Part shown: piece after piece, positions 1 through 9,000 of the stretch
Numbering within the stretch: the first letter of the stretch is position 1
Layout of the letters: each line of letters begins with the position of its first letter
Assembly: GCA_026415495.1 (NCBI GenBank)
Contig: JAOAGZ010000020.1
Coordinates: 1 to 34,390, forward strand
Reading direction: 5' to 3'
DNA from: Eximiradius proteiniborus
GTDB lineage: Bacteria; Bacteroidota; Ignavibacteria; Kapaibacteriales; UBA2268
DNA length: 34,390 nucleotides
Translations under genes and position numbers: made by a program
Notes under the pieces: model-generated
Told to the model about the DNA's origin: nothing
The model's database searches: none
Seen by the model: only the letters and a program-made list of their open reading frames with translations

Positions 1-1038
1 GAGCAATTCCCTGATTATCTTACCGGCTATGTTACTATTATTGATTTATTTATTAAAATTGGCAACTCCCAAAAAGCTAAAGAATACTTGGATAGATTCA
101 AACTGATTTCGAATAATCACAAGCAAATTTCTGAACTCGAAGAAATACTTCTTTCTCTCGAACAAGCTCAGGATACTTCAATTGCAGATGAAAATGAAAT
201 AATCCCTGATATTGAACAATCTATCGAAGAAACTACTTTAAACAGCATTCTCGAAGCCTATCAAACTGAATTAGATGACAATCAAGATAATGAGCTTGAA
301 TTAAGCGATAGTCAGGATAGTAGTTTCGACGAACCAACGTTTAACCAATCTGAACTTCAAACTGAAATAGAACAAACTGATTTTATTCAAGATAATCTTG
401 AAATCTCCGAACTCCGACAGAGCTTTGAAGAATTACCTGCTGATTCGACTTTTGAAGAAAATAATCAAGATGGTTCTCTTGAAAACAATCTTATTCAAGA
501 ACCAGATATTGAAACTGATCTCGAAATTTCTGATGATGTTCCTCTGCAATCGATAAATTTGCCCAAAGGCTTTCTCAAAGCTTTTGCAACTGCGATAATT
601 CCTGCTGATTACCATCCTTCTTTGAATGTTGAAAATAAACTATTGATTGATGGACTTTTCGACTACCTTTTCTATGATTTTTCGTCCAGCAAACAGTATT
701 CAAATTTAGAAATTGAAGCAAACTTTGACATTAATTCAATAATTTCTAAATATGAAAAGAAATCAAATCAAGAAGATGAAATACAAAAATTAGCTGAAAA
801 AATTTCAAACTTCAGTAAGATTGAAATCTCTGAACCAATTGAAGAGGAAACTGAAGAGGAACCTGTAGATTACACTCCTCCTGCTACTGAAACTATGGCG
901 AGAATACTTGTTCAGCAAGGGCAATTCGAAAAAGCCTATCAGATATATCTCACTCTTTCCGGAAAAGAGCCTGAGAAACACGATTATTATTTAGAAAAAG
1001 CCAATGAAATATTATCAAAAATTAATCAACAAGAATAA
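1..1038 (+). CDS. TPR-repeat protein, 3' part only
   Basis: The reading frame is open from the first base of the window, so this is the C-terminal 345 residues of a longer protein. A TTG at 88 is only an internal Leu codon. The opening residues (GYVTIIDLFIKIGNSQKAKE) look like a tetratricopeptide helix pair. A long stretch rich in Glu, Asp, Gln and Ser follows and is probably disordered. The C-terminus has another TPR unit (ETMARILVQQGQFEKAYQIY) ending at KINQQE. TPR repeats are protein-binding scaffolds. No catalytic motif is visible, so the partner is unknown. The gene converges on the subtilase gene, and the two stop codons lie inside a 17-bp overlap. Confidence 0.75.
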   Translation, partial: EQFPDYLTGYVTIIDLFIKIGNSQKAKEYLDRFKLISNNHKQISELEEILLSLEQAQDTSIADENEIIPDIEQSIEETTLNSILEAYQTELDDNQDNELELSDSQDSSFDEPTFNQSELQTEIEQTDFIQDNLEISELRQSFEELPADSTFEENNQDGSLENNLIQEPDIETDLEISDDVPLQSINLPKGFLKAFATAIIPADYHPSLNVENKLLIDGLFDYLFYDFSSSKQYSNLEIEANFDINSIISKYEKKSNQEDEIQKLAEKISNFSKIEISEPIEEETEEEPVDYTPPATETMARILVQQGQFEKAYQIYLTLSGKEPEKHDYYLEKANEILSKINQQE

Positions 1039-3874
1039 TTTTTGTACTTAGAACAGTTCCATCGTCAAACGTTATACGAAGAAAATGCATACCAGTTGTC
1101 AATTCTGAAATATCATATGTAAATGTATTGATTCCCGAACTGATAAATTTTTTCTCGTCTAATATTTTTTCTTCCCTACCAAGCTCATTATAAATAGAAA
1201 TTCTTCCAACAGTGTTTTTTGCAAAAGATAATTCTAAAAATATTTGTCTTGTTGCTGGATTTGGATATACTTTAAAAATGTTTGCCTTATCTCTGATTTC
1301 AACACTTGCAGAAATAATCTGATTAACGAAAGATTTCGCATAACTTGCTTCTGCCACTATGTTTTGCTCGTCCATTCCAAGCACTATCGCAAAAGGCACA
1401 ATTGCCGAATCGCCCGCTGCTAATTTAAATGGTCCAGCCGAAATTACCATTGATGCATCTGTAATTGATGATTGCTGACGTTGAACTCCGCTTTTCAAAA
1501 AACGCAATTTTTCTTCTCTTGTAAAACCATCATATACACCCGGATTTTCTTCACTATTTCCATCATTATCAATTGCGAAAAAACCATTATTGAATTGAGA
1601 CAAATTTACCACAGCACCAATTGGCAATCCTTCGTCAATTGATTTCGCAATTGCTATGTTCTGCTGCTCGTCCCACCGAATAAAATTTCTTTGCGGACTT
1701 CCGATATCCCAATCAAAATATAATCCAAGATAAACAGAATCAATCTCCTTGTTGGATAAATTATAGACTTTGTAAAAAGTGAATATAGTATTTTCAATTT
1801 CTTTCTTTTTAAACTGATAATTACTTTGGCTAATCCTCAATTTGCTAACATTCAATGTGTCGTCATTAATAGTTTCGAACAAACAACCTCCTTCCGCATC
1901 TCCAAAAACTCCTGGACTATTCAGATTCATTGTCTTAATTATTTCAAAATCTAAATCTTTTCTCATCTGATATTCACCACGCGACACATTATATAATTCA
2001 TTACCATTTACAGACATCAACAAAGCACCTTCATAAGCCATACTTTCGCTGTCTTTATATCTTATGCCTTTTCCTTGCTGATTTTTCGGGTAATCATTAT
2101 AACCAATATTCCCAATACTATTGATTGAAACAGTTACATTATTCTTGTCGAATGTTCTGTATGATGGTGAAATAATTGCTTCGTAAGCGAAATTGTCCGA
2201 TATATAGCCATCGGCTATAATCCTTACTACAAGCCTTATTTCCTTATCATATTCATTAGCATTATTTACTATAAAAGCAAACTCATTTGTTTGAGCGATT
2301 TCGGAGCTATTTATTTTTCCGATGTAACAGGTATCATTAATTACTGTTACATAATTACTATTTGTTGTATATATCTTAATCCTTACATTTTCTGCATCAT
2401 TTAGATAGTTGATAATTGCAACTTTAAATTTTATCGTGTCATTCGGAAAATATTCATTACTGTTTGTTTTACCAGTATTTTGCAACGAAAGAACTTTAAG
2501 CGAAAGAAAAGAATTGTCTGTCATCACTCTTAACGCATTTACCCGTCCTTTGCCCAGCATCCCTGAATAATAGGGATTATTGTAGTCAATGTAATCTGAA
2601 CTTGCTTTTACAATCTCACGTATTACGAAATTTGGTTTACCGGGGAAACGGTTCATTGCTAACGCCGCAACTGCCGCAGCGACTGGGGATGCCATAGAAG
2701 TTCCGCTCATTTTGCGATATTCATTATCCGGAACCGTCGATAGAATTTCTACCCCCGGAGCTGATACATCTATTTTGTAATGATAATTAGTAAAATATGC
2801 TCTTTTGTCCTCGCTATCAACAGCTGCAACAGACATTACTCCATCATAAGCTGCTGGATAAAAAATCAAATATTGATTATTGTTGCCTGCTGCCGCGACT
2901 ATAAGCGAACCTAATTCATTTGTTGCTCGAATTATGTCTGCTTCTGCAGAAGAATAATGCGTTCCACCCCAAGAACAATTTACTACTTTTGCCCCCATCG
3001 AAGCCGCATACAAGATCCCTGCATATCCATTTGCAATATTTGTAGCATTTGGAATATCAGAACCAATTTTCACAGGTAGCAATTTGATATTTCTCGCAAC
3101 CCCTGCTATTCCAGTTCCATTATTAGCCACTGCTCCAATAATTCCAGCTACGTGTGTTCCGTGCGAATGCCCTGGCATTGGGTCGTTATCACCATCACCG
3201 TAAAAATCCCAGCCCCTCCAGTCATCTACAAATCCATTCCCGTCATCATCAATTCCATTATTCCGTTTATCATTTCCGTGTTCATCAAATCCCATTTCAC
3301 CTTCGTTATAATAGATATTGTCTTTTAAATCCTCGTGCAGATAATCTATTCCTGTATCAACTACCCCAACTATTATCGTTATGTTTGTATCAATGTAGTT
3401 CCAGGCTAAGTTTGCCTTTATTTGCTCAATGTAATTTTGTTCGGTAAATAATGGATCATTCGTGATTTCCAGTAATTTATGAATAAACAATGGTTCAGCA
3501 TATTCTATATCAGGATAATTTGCAATTTTCCTTGCAGCAACAAATGGATCAATCGACTTTTTGTAATCAATCACTGCAATTAGATCTAAATTTATTTCTT
3601 TGCTCCCAGAAGCATTTTTTTGCCGTTTTTTGATTATTGCTGAATTATATAACTTCAGTAAATTATCAGAAATAAAAGGAACCCCGGTGTTTTTTCCAAT
3701 AATCTTTTCAAATTCGATAAAACTTGTTTGCCTGTTTTCAGCTTTCCATTTGTTCGCAGTTTGAGAGTATTTTTTAAATTTAACAACAATTTTATTCGGA
3801 TAATATTCTTCGTTGCCAGCAAAAATTATTACAGGCAAACAAAACAAAAAAAATACATATATTATTTTCTTCAT
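1022..3874 (-). CDS. Secreted subtilisin-like serine protease (S8) with T9SS type A sorting domain
   Basis: A 950-aa secreted peptidase. Residues 1-20 form a signal peptide (MKKIIYVFFLFCLPVIIFAG). A prodomain-like region spans about 25-135. The catalytic triad of clan SB is complete: Asp173 in VGVVDTG, His238 in HSHGTHVAG and Ser393 in GTSMASP, with the oxyanion Asn at about 331 in AAAGN. An Asp/Gly-rich insert just before the His motif (NGIDDDGNGFVDD) is typical of calcium-stabilised members. The last ~80 residues, from VYPNPA to KIILVD, are a Por-type T9SS sorting domain, so the product is probably released or anchored at the cell surface. A TTG at 3886 would add four residues. I chose the ATG at 3874 because it begins a normal signal peptide and leaves a 17-bp gap to the upstream ompA-like gene. 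It is the last gene of a three-gene operon. Confidence 0.9.
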   Translation of the reverse strand: MKKIIYVFFLFCLPVIIFAGNEEYYPNKIVVKFKKYSQTANKWKAENRQTSFIEFEKIIGKNTGVPFISDNLLKLYNSAIIKKRQKNASGSKEINLDLIAVIDYKKSIDPFVAARKIANYPDIEYAEPLFIHKLLEITNDPLFTEQNYIEQIKANLAWNYIDTNITIIVGVVDTGIDYLHEDLKDNIYYNEGEMGFDEHGNDKRNNGIDDDGNGFVDDWRGWDFYGDGDNDPMPGHSHGTHVAGIIGAVANNGTGIAGVARNIKLLPVKIGSDIPNATNIANGYAGILYAASMGAKVVNCSWGGTHYSSAEADIIRATNELGSLIVAAAGNNNQYLIFYPAAYDGVMSVAAVDSEDKRAYFTNYHYKIDVSAPGVEILSTVPDNEYRKMSGTSMASPVAAAVAALAMNRFPGKPNFVIREIVKASSDYIDYNNPYYSGMLGKGRVNALRVMTDNSFLSLKVLSLQNTGKTNSNEYFPNDTIKFKVAIINYLNDAENVRIKIYTTNSNYVTVINDTCYIGKINSSEIAQTNEFAFIVNNANEYDKEIRLVVRIIADGYISDNFAYEAIISPSYRTFDKNNVTVSINSIGNIGYNDYPKNQQGKGIRYKDSESMAYEGALLMSVNGNELYNVSRGEYQMRKDLDFEIIKTMNLNSPGVFGDAEGGCLFETINDDTLNVSKLRISQSNYQFKKKEIENTIFTFYKVYNLSNKEIDSVYLGLYFDWDIGSPQRNFIRWDEQQNIAIAKSIDEGLPIGAVVNLSQFNNGFFAIDNDGNSEENPGVYDGFTREEKLRFLKSGVQRQQSSITDASMVISAGPFKLAAGDSAIVPFAIVLGMDEQNIVAEASYAKSFVNQIISASVEIRDKANIFKVYPNPATRQIFLELSFAKNTVGRISIYNELGREEKILDEKKFISSGINTFTYDISELTTGMHFLRITFDDGTVLSTKIILVD

Positions 3875-3891
3875 TTTATTTCTCAATACAA

Positions 3892-6030
3892 TTAAAAAAT
3901 AGGTGTTCTTATTTCAATTTTCACGGTTCTACTGTAACTCCTACCTTCTGGAATATTGTTGTCGAATAACAGTTCATCGCTTCCAATAGGATACAGCTCA
4001 ACATTTTCAGGCTTTATTTTCAAATAATTCCGAACTTCTTCCGAGCGTCGCCGAGCCAGCTCTCTGTTGTATTCTAAAGTGCCTGTTCTATCTGCATAAC
4101 CATATATTTTCACTTTTGAATTTGGAGTTATTTTGCTTTGAATATATTCAAGCACTGGTTTATGAATTTCGAGTATTGTTGATTTATCAAAATCAAACAA
4201 AATTAATGAATATCTCTCTATGCGATAATCATTTTCGATAATTTCCCGCTTTTTACGAATTGTTTTTTGCTGAATGCTAATATTTTTCGAATATGTTTTC
4301 ACTTGGTTCTCATTGTCTTCAACTTTTAGGGTAATAATTGCCTCCTGTTCTAATTTAGGGATAGGAGATTGAACAATTTCCCACACGAATTGTTCTGGCA
4401 TTCCTTTCCCTTCATTAGTTCTGATTGTTTGATTGCCCTGTGATATATCTAATTTGTATTCTTTAATTCCAGCGCTTGTTTGAATTAATGGTCTTACTTC
4501 AATTACCGGTGGATTGGCAATTATATCAATTTCGTTCATATAAACAGGTGCAATTATATTAGCATCATTTGATGTAATTTCAACTCGACTGTTTTCTTCA
4601 ATGCCTTCAGGTATAACTGGATTTGTTGGTTTTGCCGGCAAATTCGATGCTTGTGTTTTTATCCTCTGAGGTTCAATTCCCCATACGCCCACAAGATAAT
4701 TCTTAACGGCTTCTGCCCGCTCCAAAGAAAGTTGCAAATTGTTCTGTTCTATACCCGTATTGTTATTTGTTCCAGTCAGAGTAATACTTGCTTTTAGATT
4801 ATTTCGTAAACGATTGCCAATAATATTCAACAATTGATAATAAATTTCTAAAGTGTTCCATTCTAACTTAGTTTCACTAAATTTTGGAGTATCCTCTTTT
4901 GGTATCCTTCTCATTTTTGTTTTTTCCAGCGATTTTTCACCCGACGGAAAAAACACATATGGTAATAGCGGAAATCCTTCTTCTGTTTCGACCTCTTCAA
5001 TTATCAAAGTAGGATTTTTCGTCTTTTTGCCTTGCTTGTCTACACCAAAAACATCGAAACTTATCTCTAAAAATACTTCTTTTGGCAAAACCCGTTCGTA
5101 ATATTCCTTTATTATTGTTCTCTCAATTTTATCTTTTTCATTCTCTATTATTTTTGTTTGTCGTGTCGTTTTAGTCAGTCGAACAAATTCAGTTTTAACG
5201 CTCTTATCAACTATTACTGTTGTATCTTTTTCAAATATTGTGTCTCTCAAAGTAATTAGTTTGTGTTCATAAATAGGGAACTTCAAATTCAAAGCGAATT
5301 GAACAGTATTAACTTTCCAATCAACTTTCGATATGTTAGTAAATGGAATATAAAAGTTTATCGCAGGGGACATATATGAATTTGCACCTATCTTCAAATC
5401 GTAGCTTAAACCAATATCCCCAAATAATTGCAATGCATTTTTATCTGGAATTTCTTCATTTTTGTATTCATTACGTATTCTTGAGCCACCAACAAATGTA
5501 ACATTATTGGGACGCAGTAGTTTCTCTTTTTGGCTAAAACTAGCTTCATACAAGTAAGAAAGTCTAAGCCCGACTATTGAATTTAATTTATCGAAAATAT
5601 TATATGAAATGTATGGTTCTGCACCAAGTGTATATAGCTTGCTTGATAAGTAGTGTTCGACTTCTGCTCTTTGAACTAATATTGTGTTGTAAGGTGGTGC
5701 TTCCTCACGAAGTTCAGTGTTCCCAATTATTTCTTTGGGCGAAAAAGTCCCATCTAATTGCGAAAATCCAAATTTCAAGCCCCAGGAAAATTGCTCATTA
5801 ATTCCCTTTTCAAACAGTCCGCCAATTGAAAGACCACTTCCCACTGCACTTTTGAACTTCGGACAGCAATTAGCATATTTCTCATCTAATTTGTTAAATG
5901 ATGCTATATGATTGTTGTAGTTCAGTCCAAAATATCCACCTAAATAAAATTGGATTGCTCTCTCCTGAGAAAAAATCAAATTGCTTGATAATACTAATAA
6001 GATTAAAGAAACTTTTATAAACTTTGTCAT
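3892..6030 (-). CDS. Outer-membrane protein with N-terminal barrel and two OmpA-like domains
   Basis: 712 aa. Signal peptide 1-21 (ending LIFSQ), then a barrel-like region of about 230 residues with alternating aromatic/polar strands. A charged linker follows, then a first OmpA-like domain (about 355-495), a linker, and a second OmpA domain (about 607-710). The second has a good peptidoglycan-binding signature (YGYADRTG with Asp647, then NRELARRRSEEV with Arg662). The first is degenerate: GTNNNTG puts Asn423 where the diaminopimelate-binding Asp normally sits, although Arg438 is kept. OmpA domains tether the outer membrane to peptidoglycan. The ATG at 6030 is preceded by AGGAT. Only 14 bp separate it from the upstream giant surface protein, so they are probably co-transcribed. 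It may anchor or assemble that protein (inference). Confidence 0.85.
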   Translation of the reverse strand: MTKFIKVSLILLVLSSNLIFSQERAIQFYLGGYFGLNYNNHIASFNKLDEKYANCCPKFKSAVGSGLSIGGLFEKGINEQFSWGLKFGFSQLDGTFSPKEIIGNTELREEAPPYNTILVQRAEVEHYLSSKLYTLGAEPYISYNIFDKLNSIVGLRLSYLYEASFSQKEKLLRPNNVTFVGGSRIRNEYKNEEIPDKNALQLFGDIGLSYDLKIGANSYMSPAINFYIPFTNISKVDWKVNTVQFALNLKFPIYEHKLITLRDTIFEKDTTVIVDKSVKTEFVRLTKTTRQTKIIENEKDKIERTIIKEYYERVLPKEVFLEISFDVFGVDKQGKKTKNPTLIIEEVETEEGFPLLPYVFFPSGEKSLEKTKMRRIPKEDTPKFSETKLEWNTLEIYYQLLNIIGNRLRNNLKASITLTGTNNNTGIEQNNLQLSLERAEAVKNYLVGVWGIEPQRIKTQASNLPAKPTNPVIPEGIEENSRVEITSNDANIIAPVYMNEIDIIANPPVIEVRPLIQTSAGIKEYKLDISQGNQTIRTNEGKGMPEQFVWEIVQSPIPKLEQEAIITLKVEDNENQVKTYSKNISIQQKTIRKKREIIENDYRIERYSLILFDFDKSTILEIHKPVLEYIQSKITPNSKVKIYGYADRTGTLEYNRELARRRSEEVRNYLKIKPENVELYPIGSDELLFDNNIPEGRSYSRTVKIEIRTPIF

Positions 6031-6044
6031 TGATTTATCCTTTT

Positions 6045-9000
6045 CTACTTATTTACAATGATTAATTTTGTATAATAAGTTGTTGGTGTTGTTAATTTCA
6101 ATAAATAAACGCCGTTGGCTAATTTTGATGAATTAACATTAATAGTTCTCTCTTTTATTCCGGATTGAATAATTTCAAAAGAACCAACTTCATCAACCAT
6201 TACACCGTTCAAATTATATAGTTCAAGCTTATGAAAACCGCTTTCGAGCAAACTAAGGGTTATCGAAGTATTGTCCGCGAACGGATTTGGCGATACAATT
6301 ATCGAAACAGGACGGTTATGCACATCAAGCAATCTATTCCCGCCTTCCGGACAAACTTTTATCGACAATGAACCGTTTTCAAAATTATACCTTTGCACTC
6401 TTATTGTATCAGGATTACTTACACTTAAAAACCTGAGTGTTGTTGCTGTATCGTTCCCTAACAAAACGTCTCCGACTATCTCGGCAATTTTTATCTCAGT
6501 ATTCAATTGAGCAATACTAATATTGTTAATTCCAACCCCAATAATTCTATTCTGATTTACTATGCTGTTGCTTATTATTCTACCATTTGCAACATTTTTT
6601 GGATAAAATAAACTTCGGTTGAATTCAACAAAAAGCGAATCAATACTGAAGTTTTGCAAGGTGTCGTTTTCAATTTTCGCATAAATCGGAATAGAATAAT
6701 CAGTCCATCGCGGATCAATCAATTCTAACTGCGGTATCCTTAAAGTTAATATCCGAGGTGGAAGACCACTTCCTTCTAAATAGATATATATTTTTTCATC
6801 ACAATTCTTATATCGCGTATTTATTACGATTGTGTCGAAATATTGCATTTGTGCAAGTGGTAAAAAACTAACTGTGAATATTTGTTGCTCCTGCGGATTT
6901 AATGTATATCCGGAAATATCTGGATCGACAGAAAAAACAGTTGGATAATACTTTGGCATTTCAATAGAAGTTACTGTAATTGGGAAAATTCCTGTGTTTG
7001 TAAGCGAAAAACTCATCTGCGAAATAGTGTTTATAACTTTCCCACCAAAAGAAATATTATCTGGCACAGCAACAGCAGTTGAACGTTTCTCGCCAATTAG
7101 TTGAACGACAATTGTTGTGTCCTCTCCGTTGCTCTCAGCCTCGAACATTATATATGCTTGTTTATTGCCATTTGTGCTATTTAAGGGTTCAAACGATACT
7201 ATCATTTCAAATGTTTCATTCAGTACAAAACTTCTTGGTAATGTGAAGTTTTGCCCACGAAAATGGAATAAATCTTTATCAATTCCATCGATTTGCCAGG
7301 ACTTCAAAATAATTGGATTCGTAGATGTATTCCTAACGTAAATTGATTTGACAGTATCTTCGCAACCGGAAACAATTCCCCAGTCCACCGGGCTGTTTGT
7401 GGTTGGGTGAGAGTAAATCTTGTTAAATGTAATGAGTTCAGTTGCTATCCAGTTGCATTCTTCAAATTCAAGCAAAAATGGCTCTGATTTGTTGATTCCT
7501 TTATCAATTCTGATTGAAAAATCAATATAATGTTCTTCATTAGGCAGAATTACTCCGTTTGTTGGTGTAAAATTACCGGCAATTTGCTGATTTTCGAACT
7601 TTATGTTTTTCAGATTTATTGGTAACAGACCATTGTTTTTAATACTAAATGTTGAATTAAGTGTAGTACCTACCGGAACATCTCCTAAATCAATCGGATT
7701 TGGAACAATCACAATATTCAATGTATCCTTTGTTCCTTTCAGTTGTATTTTCACTTCTTCGTAACCGGGTTCATCTGTGTTGATTATCAGTTCTGCTGCA
7801 AAACTTCCGGCAAATCCTTGCTCGAACTTAATTATATATCGCACAGAATCACCGGGCTGAACAGCAACTGGTGTATTTGGCTGTTCTGCAATTGCAAATG
7901 CATTTGAGCCGACAATTTTAGCAGGTTGAGTTACATTATATCTAAAATTCGAACCTGTCGGATTTATTAAATAAACAGTATCGTATGCAATTTGGCAGGT
8001 ATATAGTGTGTCAAAATCAAGCAAATACTTTGAAGCAAGAACACTTGTTTCTAATCCCTTTCCTCTAAGCGGAATTCCATTATCATATACGCACGTGCTG
8101 TCGGTTGGCAATGTTATAATATTCAATTGTCCAAGTAAATTGCCTTGATTCAACGGAGAAAATCTAACTGTAATAGTAATCTCATCATTTGGATTTAATA
8201 CTCTTGGCAAACCTGGCATTACATCTACCATCGAAAAATCATTCCCGGAAACACTTACAGAATTTATATAAATTCTGGAATTGCCAGTGTTTCTCACTCT
8301 TATTCCTTTTAAATTCGAGCTTCCAATACGCGTATCAGGGAAATCCCCATTATCCAAAAATGTCAGTTCTGCTCTTGTTGTTATCAAAATTATTTCTAAT
8401 GAGTCAATAATATTGTCGCATTCCTGTAATTTGTAATATAATTTGTAGCTTCTTGTTCCCAAACTATTCGCAGTCAAATCTATAGTGTAGGTGCAAGTAT
8501 CCAACTTTGGAATTGAGCGATTCCCAACTATTTGAGTGCTAATATCTGAACTGCTTGTTAAGATATTTTCTAAATTGATAATTGTGTCAGACAAGTTCCC
8601 AACACTTGCAAGTATTTTGTAGCTTTGTCCTAAGCAGGCATTAATAGTATAAGTTTTCACACTCGATAGATTTATTCCGTTACTGTATGGTTGAATAAAA
8701 CTGTGCAAGTTAGTAGATAAATTTAGAGTTAATATGTTCATATTAACGGAAATAGGGAAGGGGTTGGCAGCTCCTGTCCAATAATCATTATGATTAATAA
8801 ATAGAGTGTCGTTGATAATTGTTGGATGATTTTTCTTGTAATTATATGATATTTCAATGTCTATACTATCAAACGGTGCAACCATTGTATTATTTATGTT
8901 AGACAAAAGAAAACCCTTAGCCGAATACGCATCCGATAATATCAAATCTGCATCACCTAAGTTATAGATTCTTGCTTTGAACTTGACTTCTTGTCCATCG

